64,000 bases of DNA, from the NCBI GenBank assembly GCA_009783065.1, contig WRHV01000004.1, positions 27,402-91,401 of the forward strand, in the 5' to 3' direction. Made by a program: the position numbers and the translations under genes. This document shows, one piece after another, positions 1 to 8,578 of this stretch. Source of the stretch: Betaproteobacteria bacterium (GTDB taxonomy: Bacteria; Pseudomonadota; Gammaproteobacteria; Burkholderiales; Burkholderiaceae). Every line of letters begins with the position of its first letter. The first letter of the stretch is position 1. Below the pieces are notes generated by a model. That model saw only the letters and a program-made list of their open reading frames with translations, was not told where the DNA came from and did not search any database.

Positions 1-694
1 ACGCTTCCATTTTCGGGGAAGCCAAGCTCGATGCCGCCCGATTCGTCGCGGCAGCCGTTGGCCCCGCCTTCTTCCGGAATGACAAAGAATCGGATGAAAA
101 CCATTTCATGCTATACGCGCCATAAACCAGCACAAGCAATACCACAACCAGAATAATCAAGCCGGTTTTTCCCATTTTGAATTTTTTCCCAAACGGCTGA
201 CGACCCTGAACCAATCGCTCTGATACGCTCTGCCTGGGAATCTGATCCAGCTGCTTACTTGCCGGCTCTTCCTTGGAAAACATCGCAATCAGCGGTTCCG
301 GATCAACCTGCAACATTTTTGCATAAGCACGAACAAACCCTCTTGAAATAGCCACGCCATGCAACACTTCATAATTATCCGACTCAAGCTCACGAACCTG
401 GCGCACCGTCATCTTCAAGCTGGCTGCAACCTGTTCCTGCTCCATGCCCGCCGCAATGCGATACGCGGCTAGCTGTGCTCCCGGCCCCAAAACTTTCGGG
501 GCGGGTTCTTTCTCTTCAACAGTCGCTTTCTCTTCAACAACCGGTACCGTCTCTGCTTTCGCATCTCCATTCAATGACGCCTTCGCTTCGTCACGATCAG
601 CAACATCTGGCCCATTCGAGTTTTTTCCCTCCGGCATCTCAACCCCAGGTTGGGAAACATCCTTACTTTCCCCGTCTATTTCATCCATGTTCAT
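1..694 (-). CDS. rodZ: RodZ-like helix-turn-helix membrane protein (3' end cut by window)
   Basis: Reading leftwards from an ATG at 694 the frame stays open to the window edge (231 codons). An acidic, low-complexity N-terminal stretch of about 66 residues comes first. A helix-turn-helix domain of the RodZ kind follows at roughly residues 70-140, with GAQLAAYRIAAGMEQEQVA and the RGFVRAYAKML segment. A basic linker then leads into one hydrophobic membrane segment at roughly 178-194. The periplasmic DUF4115 domain would lie beyond the edge. RodZ anchors MreB and supports rod shape. A GGAG Shine-Dalgarno lies just upstream of the ATG. The place downstream of ndk-rlmN fits the betaproteobacterial order ndk-rlmN-(pilW)-rodZ-ispG, except that no pilW gene is present. 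The long extension before the HTH is unusual. Confidence 0.85.
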   Translation of the reverse strand, partial: MNMDEIDGESKDVSQPGVEMPEGKNSNGPDVADRDEAKASLNGDAKAETVPVVEEKATVEEKEPAPKVLGPGAQLAAYRIAAGMEQEQVAASLKMTVRQVRELESDNYEVLHGVAISRGFVRAYAKMLQVDPEPLIAMFSKEEPASKQLDQIPRQSVSERLVQGRQPFGKKFKMGKTGLIILVVVLLVLVYGAYSMKWFSSDSLSFRKKAGPTAAATNRAASSLASPKMEA

Positions 695-817
695 TTAAAA
701 CTCCAGGTGACCACTGCATTCTCGTCAACTCGCAGCACAGCTTTCATGAAAAGCGGCTCTTTCCCAATTATTAAACATTATTCCTTAAATGTTTATTTTT
801 TCACAAAAACATAACAA

Positions 818-1963
818 TCAGTGCAATTCCTCATCCGATTCCGTATAACAAACCTGCATTTGCATCATCCTTCTTTTGACATCGGTTCTATCCTGCACTT
901 CACCTGCCAGCATGCCGCAAGCGGCATCAATATCATCACCGCGTGTTTTACGAACCGTCGTCACAATCCCTGCTTCCAGCAAGATTTTTGAAAAGGCATG
1001 AATACGCTCTGGTCTTGAACGGCACAAACCAGATATATCAAAAGCATTAAATGGAATAAGATTAAACTTGCATGACACGGGAGAAGAACGATTCTGGACT
1101 AAATCAACCAGCTCCCTTGCATGGTCATCCGAATCATTCACCCCATCCAGCATGCAATACTCAAACGTAATGAAATCTCTTGGCGCATAATCAAGAAACC
1201 GCCGGCAAGCCGCCATCAATGACGACAACGGATGCTTGCGGTTGATCGGAACCAGCCTGTTACGCAATGCGTCATTTGAAGCATGCAAAGAAACGGCAAG
1301 CGCAACAGGACATTCTTTTGCCAACCGGTCAATCATCGGCACCACACCACTGGTAGAAACCGTCACACGACGACGCGAAAGCCCATAGGCATTATCATCA
1401 AGCATCAGCTTTAGCGCACCAACACTGGCATCAAAATTCAGCAGCGGTTCGCCCATCCCCATCAGGACGACATTGGAAATTTGCCGAACCGGTTTACCCT
1501 CGTCTCTTTCTGTCATCCGCAAGGCAAATTCAGCCATCCATAATTGCCCGATGATCTCTCCGGTTGTCAGATTACGGCTAAATCCTTGTTTGCCGGTTGA
1601 ACAAAACAAACAATTTATAGCGCATCCAGCCTGCGTGGAAACACACAATGTCCCCCGATTTTCTTCAGGAATAAAAACCGTTTCAATCGCATTGCCCTGC
1701 CCAACATCCAGCAGCCACTTCCGGGTGCCATCAACGGACACATGATCTGCAATCACGGCAGGCGCTGTAATTTGCGCGCAATATGACAACTTTTGACGCA
1801 GCGACTTAGCCAAATCAGTCATCTGATCAAAATCACTCACACCTGACTGATGAATCCAGCGCTGCAATTGTCTCGCCCTAAAAGGCTTCTCATTCAAACT
1901 GGAACAGTACTCAACCAACTGAACCGGATTCAGATCAAGCAGATTTGTCCTGGCTGCTGTCAT
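818..1963 (-). CDS. rlmN: dual-specificity RNA methyltransferase RlmN
   Basis: Radical-SAM enzyme that makes 2-methyladenosine at A2503 of 23S rRNA and A37 of some tRNAs. The Cx3CxxC iron-sulfur motif is visible as CAINCLFC, and the family motifs [12 protein letters not shown] and the methyl-carrying C-terminal Cys (DIDAACGM) are present. I place the start at the ATG at 1963 ([15 protein letters not shown]). A TTG 39 bases upstream keeps the same frame open, but it lies inside a hairpin and adds residues that do not fit the family. At 381 residues the length is normal. It follows ndk on the same strand with a 48-base gap that holds a terminator-like hairpin. Confidence 0.96.
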   Translation of the reverse strand: MTAARTNLLDLNPVQLVEYCSSLNEKPFRARQLQRWIHQSGVSDFDQMTDLAKSLRQKLSYCAQITAPAVIADHVSVDGTRKWLLDVGQGNAIETVFIPEENRGTLCVSTQAGCAINCLFCSTGKQGFSRNLTTGEIIGQLWMAEFALRMTERDEGKPVRQISNVVLMGMGEPLLNFDASVGALKLMLDDNAYGLSRRRVTVSTSGVVPMIDRLAKECPVALAVSLHASNDALRNRLVPINRKHPLSSLMAACRRFLDYAPRDFITFEYCMLDGVNDSDDHARELVDLVQNRSSPVSCKFNLIPFNAFDISGLCRSRPERIHAFSKILLEAGIVTTVRKTRGDDIDAACGMLAGEVQDRTDVKRRMMQMQVCYTESDEELH

Positions 1964-1972
1964 GGGTACAAA

Positions 1973-2004
1973 CAAAACAGGCTTGCCACGCGTTACTGGC
2001 AAGC
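1973..2004 (-). terminator. terminator-like hairpin between ndk and rlmN
   Basis: On the minus strand, eight bases after the ndk stop, the arms GCTTGCCA and TGGCAAGC form a perfect 8-bp stem around an 8-base loop. A T-rich tract (TGTTTTGTTTG) follows. This has the form of an intrinsic terminator or attenuator and would reduce rlmN transcription relative to ndk. No experimental support; the T-run is interrupted by G. Confidence 0.5.
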
Positions 2005-2011
2005 CATGTTA

Positions 2012-2437
2012 TCAACGAGAATAGGTTTGGGTTTCCGGAAAGAAAAACGCGATTTCTTTTACCGCTGCAGTCGCACTATCAGAACCGTGCACGGCGTTAG
2101 CATCAATTGACTCAGCAAAATCAGCGCGGATCGTTCCTTTTGCGGCTTCTTTCGGATTGGTTGCCCCCATCAATTCACGATTTTTCGCAATTGCATTTTC
2201 GCCCTCCAACACTTGTACCATGACAGGTCCAGACATCATGAAACTAACCAAATCCTTGAAAAACGGCCGTTCGCGATGTTCGGCATAAAACCCTTCCGCC
2301 TCGGAACGTGACAGTTTAATCATACGTGCAGCGATAATCTTGAGGCCTGCACTTTCAAAACGGGTGTAAATTGGGCCGATTACATCTTTCGCGACGGCAT
2401 CGGGCTTAATAATCGACAAGGTGCGTTCGATCGCCAT
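2012..2437 (-). CDS. ndk: nucleoside diphosphate kinase
   Basis: Transfers the gamma phosphate of ATP to other nucleoside diphosphates through a phospho-histidine. The 141-residue length is that of the family. The N-terminus [15 protein letters not shown], the nucleotide-binding segment and the active-site His117 in NAVHGSDS are all present. It heads the ndk-rlmN unit. A sigma-70-like promoter lies 67 bases upstream. This is a single-domain cytoplasmic enzyme with no oddity. Confidence 0.98.
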   Translation of the reverse strand: MAIERTLSIIKPDAVAKDVIGPIYTRFESAGLKIIAARMIKLSRSEAEGFYAEHRERPFFKDLVSFMMSGPVMVQVLEGENAIAKNRELMGATNPKEAAKGTIRADFAESIDANAVHGSDSATAAVKEIAFFFPETQTYSR

Positions 2438-2503
2438 TTAAATAAACTCCAATGAAAAAATTAAGACATGACTTTGACATAGCTTTATATTTTATCATGG
2501 AAG

Positions 2504-2531
2504 ATTATAAAAACCGGATATGTTTTTCCAA
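2504..2531 (-). promoter_or_regulatory. candidate sigma-70 promoter of ndk
   Basis: Read on the minus strand: TTGGAA, 16 bases, TATAAT. The -10 box is perfect and the -35 matches 4 of 6 consensus bases. It lies 67 bases before the ndk ATG, in the spacer after the anti-sigma gene. Confidence 0.5.
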
Positions 2532-2615
2532 TATAAAAAGGGCTTTTTCCTTATGCAGATAGCTTTAGCGGGATAAAAAATCATATCATCGCTATATGAA
2601 GAATACATCCTCCTA

Positions 2616-2906
2616 TCACATATTGACTGATAGCTCCTTTTTCTTCTCTAAATGATCAGACTCATCCAAATCAATAGAGAGATAAGTCTCCGATTTCAGG
2701 CGTTCCCTGATGATACGGGTTAAATTGCATGAAAGTCCCAAAAAGGTATCTCTTTCCTGCAAAACATCTCGTATCAAAAAATAAATATTGATTTCCTCAC
2801 ATAAATCAAAACATTCGGATTCACGCAAAACGCGATCCAGTTCACCATCATCAAGCTCACCATCCAGCATGGCCGATAACTGCTCTTTCAATGTTTCCTT
2901 TTTCAT
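2616..2906 (-). CDS. rseA: short RseA-like anti-sigma-E protein without a membrane segment
   Basis: A 96-residue protein following rpoE by 23 bases. Its first part, MKKETLKEQLSAMLDGELDD, matches the N-terminal sigma-binding domain of RseA/MucA (LSALMDGEL type). Normal RseA continues into a transmembrane helix and a periplasmic domain. Here the protein ends at about residue 96 with a charged tail and no hydrophobic helix. I chose the ATG at 2906 by family fit; a GTG overlapping the rpoE stop would add ten residues. It likely restrains RpoE in the cytoplasm. How it would be switched off is not evident, because RseB and MucD/DegP genes are not downstream. Confidence 0.75.
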   Translation of the reverse strand: MKKETLKEQLSAMLDGELDDGELDRVLRESECFDLCEEINIYFLIRDVLQERDTFLGLSCNLTRIIRERLKSETYLSIDLDESDHLEKKKELSVNM

Positions 2907-2929
2907 TTTTACTAACCGCTCCTTACAAC

Positions 2930-3532
2930 TCACCACCGCTTATCAATATCGGTTCCCAACAAGGGACGCAATTTAACAGCAACAGCTTCCCTTGCCCTAA
3001 AAATACGGCTCCTGACGGTTCCTATCGGGCATTCCATCATCACGGCAATTTCCTCATAGCTCAAACCTTCAATTTCCCGTAACATCAGTGCCGATCTCAG
3101 GTCATCAGACAGTTCATTCATAGCCAGACTCACTGTTTCAGCGATTTGCTTCGAGGCAAATACGGATTCCGGCGTATTGATATCACGAAGGTTTTCCCCC
3201 TCATTGAACGATTCCATCTGTTCTGCCGTTATATCCGTCGAGGCCGGTACCCGTCTCCCACGGTTATCCAGAAAATTTCTGGCTGTATTAATTCCAATCC
3301 GGTACAGCCAGGTATAAAATGCTGAATCTCCGCGAAACTGGTGAAGAGCCTGGTAAGCCTTTATAAAGGTCTCCTGCACAACATCTTCTGCTTCCGTCTG
3401 ATTATGGACAAAGCGCAAAATCAATCTAAACAGTTTCCGTTGATATTTCGATACAAGTACATCGAAACCCGACTTATCACCTCGCTGAGCACGCTCGACA
3501 AGCGTCCTGTCAATTTCTCTTTCAGTTGCCAA
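2930..3532 (-). CDS. rpoE: extracytoplasmic-function RNA polymerase sigma factor RpoE (sigma-E)
   Basis: 200-residue ECF sigma factor. Region 2 is visible in YQRKLFRLILRFVHNQTEAEDVVQETF, with the conserved DVVQETFIKAY core. Region 4 is visible in LREIEGLSYEEIAVMMECPIGTVRSRIFRAR. It directs the envelope-stress regulon. The start is a TTG at 3532 giving MATEREIDRTLVERAQRGDK, which matches the family N-terminus, with AGGA about nine bases upstream. The next gene is a shortened anti-sigma. A near-consensus sigma-E promoter upstream suggests autoregulation. Confidence 0.95.
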   Translation of the reverse strand: MATEREIDRTLVERAQRGDKSGFDVLVSKYQRKLFRLILRFVHNQTEAEDVVQETFIKAYQALHQFRGDSAFYTWLYRIGINTARNFLDNRGRRVPASTDITAEQMESFNEGENLRDINTPESVFASKQIAETVSLAMNELSDDLRSALMLREIEGLSYEEIAVMMECPIGTVRSRIFRAREAVAVKLRPLLGTDIDKRW

Positions 3533-3575
3533 AATGAAATATCCTGTATTCAGGTAATTGCAGGAAACTCAATAA

Positions 3576-3603
3576 TTTAGAGTCTCCGAATTGCAATTAG
3601 TTC
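3576..3603 (-). promoter_or_regulatory. sigma-E-type promoter of rpoE
   Basis: On the minus strand GAACTA is followed, after 16 bases ending in GAGAC, by TCTAAA. This matches the sigma-E pattern (GGAACTT, 16 bases, TCTAA/TCTGA) and resembles the autoregulated E. coli rpoE promoter, which also has GAGAC just before the -10. It lies about 44 bases upstream of the rpoE start. Confidence 0.65.
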
Positions 3604-3618
3604 AATAAAAATGAATTT

Positions 3619-4116
3619 TTACTGCTTTTCATTTTGGTGAACAACCAGCCACTGGCACGCAATGTATAGTGCCTTGAATGCTTCTTCATTAACAGAGTCG
3701 GAAAAAATCGTTATAAATTTTCTCTGTTTTGAATCAAACTCCACATGCAATAGAAGCAATATTGGCCAAATGGTTGAGCCATTCACCATATAAAATACTT
3801 CTGCATCCGGCACAGTCTGTTCTTGACGAAAATTTTGCACGGACACATTACGTACATCTTCACGTATACGTATTTGTCCGCTTCCGGATATATCAATCCA
3901 GAAGGATTTTTTTGAGCGAAAATGCAAAAAAATAAAAAAACCGGCTGAAACAAAGCAAATAACCGTAACGATCATCCTGCTGAAAAGATCGAAAGTCCCT
4001 GTCTGTCCCGAAACAATCAGAAAACCAGTCAGAACCATCATGGCAGCCATCCCGAAAGTGCAAACCATAAAAAAACGGGATGGGGCAATTTTTGCGGATA
4101 CGGCAATCGACATCAT
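3619..4116 (-). CDS. two-helix inner-membrane protein of unknown function
   Basis: 165 residues. Two hydrophobic segments at roughly residues 14-37 and 44-65 form a hairpin, followed by a soluble C-terminal part with FWIDISGSGQIRIREDV and a VEFD...RKFITIFSDSV strand pattern. The layout recalls YgfX/CptA-like small membrane proteins, which also have two helices and then a beta-rich tail. I cannot establish homology by eye. It lies between rpoE and fabF, a place where betaproteobacteria commonly carry a small hypothetical gene. Function unknown. Confidence 0.7.
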   Translation of the reverse strand: MMSIAVSAKIAPSRFFMVCTFGMAAMMVLTGFLIVSGQTGTFDLFSRMIVTVICFVSAGFFIFLHFRSKKSFWIDISGSGQIRIREDVRNVSVQNFRQEQTVPDAEVFYMVNGSTIWPILLLLHVEFDSKQRKFITIFSDSVNEEAFKALYIACQWLVVHQNEKQ

Positions 4117-4143
4117 TTAATCCATCGAGTGGATATAGAGTAT

Positions 4144-4179
4144 GAAAAAACCCTATTCATTTTGCAATGAATAGGGTTT
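4144..4179 (-). terminator. rho-independent terminator of the fab operon
   Basis: A perfect 14-bp stem (arms AAACCCTATTCATT and AATGAATAGGGTTT, 4148-4161 and 4166-4179) with a 4-base loop lies 20 bases beyond the fabF stop. A T-run follows on the minus strand. Confidence 0.9.
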
Positions 4180-4199
4180 AAGCATAACAGATTGCGTAA

Positions 4200-5447
4200 T
4201 TATATTTTGCCAAACAGCAGTGAACCATTTGTGCCGCCAAAACCAAAAGAGTTTTTCAGCGCATAGTTAATTTGACTGTCTCTCGCTGCATTGGCGCAAT
4301 AATCCAGATCACATTGCGGATCCTGATTAAAAATATTGATAGTCGGCGGTATGATCTGGTGATGAACAGCCAGCGCGGTAATAACGGCTTCCAGACCGCC
4401 AGCCCCTCCCAGCAGATGTCCAAACATGGATTTGGATGAACTGACCACGACTTTCTTGGCATGATCGCCAAGCGTGCGTTTGACTGCAACCGTCTCCGCA
4501 ATATCACCCAGCGGGGTCGATGTGCCATGCGCATTAATGTAACCAACCTGGTCTGGATTAATGCCGCCATCATTTAACGCATTCAGCATACAGTTGCTGG
4601 CGCCGCTGCCGTCTTCCAGAGGCGCGGTCATATGGTTTGCATCAGCACTCATGCCAAAGCCAACCAATTCCGCATAAATTTTTGCACCGCGTGCCTTGGC
4701 ATGTTCATATTCTTCCAGCACCATCACGCCACCACCTTCACCCAGGACAAATCCGTCACGATCCTTATCCCAGGGACGGGAAGCGGTTGTTGGATCATCA
4801 TTTCTGGTTGACAAGGCTCGCGCCGATGCAAAACCACCCAGGCCCAAAGGTGAAATGGTTGATTCAGCACCACCTGCAATCATGACATCGGCATCACCGT
4901 ACGCAATGATTCTTCCTGCAAATCCGATACAGTGTAATCCGGTTGAACAAGCCGTCACAATTGACAGATTAGGCCCCTTCATGCCATAACGAATGGAAAG
5001 AAAACCCGAAATCATGTTAATGATGGAAGCCGGCACAAAAAACGGGCTGATTCTGCGAGGCCCGCGATTGGTCAATTCCGTGTGGGTTTGCTCAATCATA
5101 GGAAGCCCGCCGATACCGGATCCGATATTGACACCGATACGGCTCGCATTTTCCTCCGTCACCACCAGCCCGCTATCTTCAACGGCCTGAATACCGGCAG
5201 CCATGCCATAGTGGATAAAAGTATCCATATGGCGCGCTTCTTTAGCTGGAATATAGTCCTCCAGCTGGAAATTTTTTACCTCACCCGCAAAATGCGTGCT
5301 AAAAGCAGACGCATCAAACCGCGTAATCGGTCCAATACCGGATTTCCCAGCTGTTACCGCACCCCACATATCGGCAACGTTATTTCCTACGGGCGAAATA
5401 CATCCCAGGCCGGTAATAACGACCCGGCGTTGTCGTGTACGGCTCAA
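4200..5447 (-). CDS. fabF: 3-oxoacyl-[acyl-carrier-protein] synthase II
   Basis: Condensing enzyme that elongates acyl-ACP with malonyl-ACP. The catalytic triad is visible: Cys167 in VTACSTG, His307 in [11 protein letters not shown] and His344 in GHLLGGAGG. The C-terminal [11 protein letters not shown] loop is present. The length of 415 residues is standard. It is the last gene of the fab operon, 26 bases after acpP, as in most Proteobacteria, and a strong terminator follows. Confidence 0.97.
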   Translation of the reverse strand: MSRTRQRRVVITGLGCISPVGNNVADMWGAVTAGKSGIGPITRFDASAFSTHFAGEVKNFQLEDYIPAKEARHMDTFIHYGMAAGIQAVEDSGLVVTEENASRIGVNIGSGIGGLPMIEQTHTELTNRGPRRISPFFVPASIINMISGFLSIRYGMKGPNLSIVTACSTGLHCIGFAGRIIAYGDADVMIAGGAESTISPLGLGGFASARALSTRNDDPTTASRPWDKDRDGFVLGEGGGVMVLEEYEHAKARGAKIYAELVGFGMSADANHMTAPLEDGSGASNCMLNALNDGGINPDQVGYINAHGTSTPLGDIAETVAVKRTLGDHAKKVVVSSSKSMFGHLLGGAGGLEAVITALAVHHQIIPPTINIFNQDPQCDLDYCANAARDSQINYALKNSFGFGGTNGSLLFGKI

Positions 5448-5473
5448 ACTATTCTCCTTGGTGATTTCGAGAA

Positions 5474-5713
5474 TTAAGACTGCATATTGGCAGTAGCATA
5501 GTCGACGGCTTGTTTTACCGTGGTAATTTTCTCAGCCTGCTCATCGGGGATTTCAATCTCAAATTCATCCTCGAGAGCCATGACAAGCTCAACCGTGTCG
5601 AGTGAATCAGCACCCAGATCATCGACAAAAGAAGATTCCAGCTTGATCTCATCTTCAGCAACACCCAGTTGCTCAGCGACAATCTTTTTCACACGTTGTT
5701 CGATATCGGACAT
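5474..5713 (-). CDS. acpP: acyl carrier protein
   Basis: 79-residue acidic four-helix protein. Ser37 in the DSL motif ([11 protein letters not shown]) is the 4'-phosphopantetheine attachment site. It carries acyl chains for FabF, FabG, FabD and FabH encoded around it, and probably serves PlsX as well. The 145-base gap before it, wider than elsewhere in the operon, leaves room for an extra promoter, which fits its usual high expression. Confidence 0.98.
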   Translation of the reverse strand: MSDIEQRVKKIVAEQLGVAEDEIKLESSFVDDLGADSLDTVELVMALEDEFEIEIPDEQAEKITTVKQAVDYATANMQS

Positions 5714-5817
5714 TTGTTGGCTCCAGTTATAAAATGATTGGTAAAGAGTGCGCGCATTTTAACAGGTTTGCGCTTGAAAATTGCATTTTTGATTTTTGAT
5801 TCTAAAATTGAAAGCTA

Positions 5818-5823
5818 ATTATA
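5818..5823 (-). promoter_or_regulatory. possible -10 box of an acpP-specific promoter
   Basis: A TATAAT on the minus strand in the fabG-acpP gap, about 105 bases before the acpP ATG. The bases 17 upstream match a -35 box poorly, so the call rests on the -10 and on the wide gap. Confidence 0.3.
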
Positions 5824-5858
5824 GTAAAAAAATTGCCAAACCATCACATCTTTCGTGA

Positions 5859-6614
5859 TCAGTTCATAAACATGCCGCCATTAACATGCAACACCGTGCC
5901 TGTAATGTAAGACGCCTGTGGTGAGGCTAAAAAAGCGGTAGCGGCAGCAACATCTTCCGGCATGCCAAAACGCCCCAGCGGGACTTGATGTAATAGATTG
6001 GCCGCCTGCTCTTCGGTCAGCAACTTCGTCATATCGGTATCAATGAATCCGGGTGCGACACAGTTTACAGTAATATTACGGCTCCCAAGCTCGCGGGCCA
6101 GTGCCCGGCTCATGCCTTCCACCGCGGCTTTGGATGCGGCATAATTCATCTGGCCGGCATTGCCCATCGAACCGACAACAGATGAAATATTGATAATCCG
6201 TCCATCACGCTGTTTCATCATACCGCGCAATACAGCACGAGACAGACGGGAAACCGCATTCAAATTGACTTCTATCACTTTATCCCACTCTTCATCTTTC
6301 ATCCGCATAGCGAGATTGTCCTGTGTAATGCCCGCATTATTCACCAGAATGTGAATCGCTGCGTATTCCTTTTGCACGTCTTCTACGACAGCAAGACAAC
6401 GCTCTGCATTACTGACATCTAAGACAACGCCCTTTCCGGCATCCGGACGTATCTGGCTTAGCGCCTCAGTAATGGCCGTTGCCCCTGACTGGGATGTCGC
6501 CGTACCAATAACCGTAGCGCCCTGCCTTGCCAATTCCAGCGCAATGGCGTAGCCAATTCCGCGCGACGCGCCTGTAACCAAGGCAACTTTACCCTGTAAA
6601 TTTTGTGAAGTCAT
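5859..6614 (-). CDS. fabG: 3-oxoacyl-[acyl-carrier-protein] reductase
   Basis: NADPH-dependent short-chain dehydrogenase for the first reduction of the fatty-acid cycle. The glycine-rich cofactor motif TGASRGIG is at residues 14-21, NNAG at 92-95, and the catalytic Ser145, Tyr158 and Lys162 appear in ISSVVGSMGNAGQMNYAASK. 251 residues, normal. Its ATG overlaps the fabD stop by four bases (ATGA), suggesting coupled translation. Confidence 0.97.
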   Translation of the reverse strand: MTSQNLQGKVALVTGASRGIGYAIALELARQGATVIGTATSQSGATAITEALSQIRPDAGKGVVLDVSNAERCLAVVEDVQKEYAAIHILVNNAGITQDNLAMRMKDEEWDKVIEVNLNAVSRLSRAVLRGMMKQRDGRIINISSVVGSMGNAGQMNYAASKAAVEGMSRALARELGSRNITVNCVAPGFIDTDMTKLLTEEQAANLLHQVPLGRFGMPEDVAAATAFLASPQASYITGTVLHVNGGMFMN

Positions 6615-7543
6615 TTCAAAATCTCCAGCACATTTTCAAGTGAAGTCTGATCCACAATAGCTTCGCCTGTCAGCGATCCTTCTATGCGGCGGCTTAAGCC
6701 TGCCAGCACCTTGCCGGGACCGCATTCCACAATATGCGTTATTCCCATGGATGCCATTTTCCTGACCGTTTCCACCCAGCGCACGGAATGGGCTACCTGC
6801 CTGACCAGCGCATCCTTGATGGCTTCTGGATCATTAAGAACCGCAACGTCCACGTTATTGATCACTGGAATCTTAGGCGTCGAAAACGTCAATCCGGCCA
6901 TGTATTCGCGCAAACGCTCGGATGCCGGTGCTAAAAGAGACGAATGAAACGGCGCCGATACAGGCAGCATAATGGCGCGTTTGGCGCCTTTGGCTTTTGC
7001 CGCTTCACACGCACGCTCCAATGCGCCTTTATGACCGGCTATAACAAGTTGCGCCGGCGCATTGAAATTAGCCGGCTCGACCACCTCGCCTTGCGCTGCC
7101 TCGGCGCAAGCGGCAATCACATCTTCATCGGAAAGCCCCAGGATGGCCGCCATGCCGCCTTGCCCGACCGGAACGGCTTCCTGCATGGCCTGGGCACGAA
7201 AACGCACCAAACGGACAGCATCGGCAAAAGGAATAACACCTGCAGCGACAAGCGCCGAAAATTCACCCAGACTATGGCCGGCAACCACTTCCGGCTCAGC
7301 GCCGCCAGCGGCAAGCCATGCACGATAAAATGCAACAGACGCGCTTAACATAACCGGCTGGGTATTGGTTGTCAGATCAAGACTTTCTTTGGGGCCTTCT
7401 GCAATCAGCTTGGCAATGTCCATCTGAATGGCATCCGATGCTTCCGCAAGCGATTCGGCAACAACAGGATTACCGGCAAAACCGTTTAACATTCCCACTG
7501 CCTGTGAACCCTGACCTGGAAAAACAAAAGCAAATCTAGGCAT
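6611..7543 (-). CDS. fabD: malonyl CoA-acyl carrier protein transacylase
   Basis: Moves malonyl from CoA to ACP. The FPGQGSQ N-terminus, the nucleophile Ser91 in GHSLGE and the partner His200 in SAPFHSS are visible. 310 residues, normal. It overlaps fabG and is separated from fabH by 48 bases within the same operon. Confidence 0.97.
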   Translation of the reverse strand: MPRFAFVFPGQGSQAVGMLNGFAGNPVVAESLAEASDAIQMDIAKLIAEGPKESLDLTTNTQPVMLSASVAFYRAWLAAGGAEPEVVAGHSLGEFSALVAAGVIPFADAVRLVRFRAQAMQEAVPVGQGGMAAILGLSDEDVIAACAEAAQGEVVEPANFNAPAQLVIAGHKGALERACEAAKAKGAKRAIMLPVSAPFHSSLLAPASERLREYMAGLTFSTPKIPVINNVDVAVLNDPEAIKDALVRQVAHSVRWVETVRKMASMGITHIVECGPGKVLAGLSRRIEGSLTGEAIVDQTSLENVLEILK

Positions 7544-7591
7544 GTCTGATTTCTTTACAGGTTAAAGTGAATAAAAAAACACACAAACAAA

Positions 7592-8578
7592 TTACATTCT
7601 TGCCAGAACGGCACCCCAGGTCAAGCCGCCGCCCAACGCGACCATCAGCACATTCTGCCCGGGTTTAATCCGTCCATCACGAACCGCCGTATCAAGCGCA
7701 AGCGGAATGGAAGCAGCAGAAGTATTACCATGCTGATCGACTGTTTCAATCACATTTTTACTTGAAATACCCATTTTTTTGGCAGAACTCTGCATAATAC
7801 GGATATTGGCTTGATGCGGAATCAGCCAGTCAACATCCGAGACTGATGTACCCGTCATCTCCAGCACTTCCGTGCCGACCTTATCCATTAGGGTCACCGC
7901 CAGCTTGTAAACGGCCATGCCATCCATATAAAGAAAAGCCTGCCCTTCAATCGCGCCATTGTTCAGTTTACCGTTCAAGCAAAGAATGTCGCCATAACTG
8001 CCATCCGCATGAAGACGCACTCCTAAGATACCGGGCTCATCAGAAGCTGCCAGCACCACAGCACCGGCACCATCTCCGAATAAAACACAGGTTGTCCGAT
8101 CCTTAAAATCCAGGATACGGGAATAAACCTCAGCGCCTATGACCAAAATTCTCTTATGAACACCTGCACGGATAAAACTGTCTGCAACAGAAAGCGCATA
8201 AACAAAGCCACTGCAAACCGCCTGGACATCCATAGCGGCACCGTTATTTGTAATACCCAGCTTTCTCTGGATCACACAAGCTGTATTAGGGAAGCCGCCC
8301 AGAAAATCAGGCGTTGCTGTCGCTACAATAATCAGATCAATCTCATTGGGAGCGATCTTAGCCATTTCCAGCGCTTTTCTTGCCGCCTCTGCTCCCAGAT
8401 CACTCGACTGCACGTCATCATCGGCATAATGCCTTGCGGCAATACCGCTGCGTGTGCGAATCCACTCATCAGACGTCTCCACTCCGGTCGCGGCCAACAT
8501 CGCTACAAGCTCATCATTGGTAACACGTCTTGGCGGCAAGCAACTGCCGGTACCGATTATCTTTGCATAAACTGTCAT
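7592..8578 (-). CDS. fabH: 3-oxoacyl-[acyl-carrier-protein] synthase III
   Basis: Initiating ketoacyl synthase condensing an acyl-CoA primer with malonyl-ACP. The catalytic Cys122 ([10 protein letters not shown]), His255 (IPHQANIRI) and Asn285 (QHGNTSAAS) are present. 328 residues, normal. The start overlaps the plsX stop by four bases, so the two are probably translationally coupled. Confidence 0.97.
   Translation of the reverse strand: MTVYAKIIGTGSCLPPRRVTNDELVAMLAATGVETSDEWIRTRSGIAARHYADDDVQSSDLGAEAARKALEMAKIAPNEIDLIIVATATPDFLGGFPNTACVIQRKLGITNNGAAMDVQAVCSGFVYALSVADSFIRAGVHKRILVIGAEVYSRILDFKDRTTCVLFGDGAGAVVLAASDEPGILGVRLHADGSYGDILCLNGKLNNGAIEGQAFLYMDGMAVYKLAVTLMDKVGTEVLEMTGTSVSDVDWLIPHQANIRIMQSSAKKMGISSKNVIETVDQHGNTSAASIPLALDTAVRDGRIKPGQNVLMVALGGGLTWGAVLARM

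Noticed and set aside
771..794. AT-only stem after rlmN
   Set aside because: Seven A/T-rich pairs around an 8-base loop without a GC clamp; could occur by chance in this composition.
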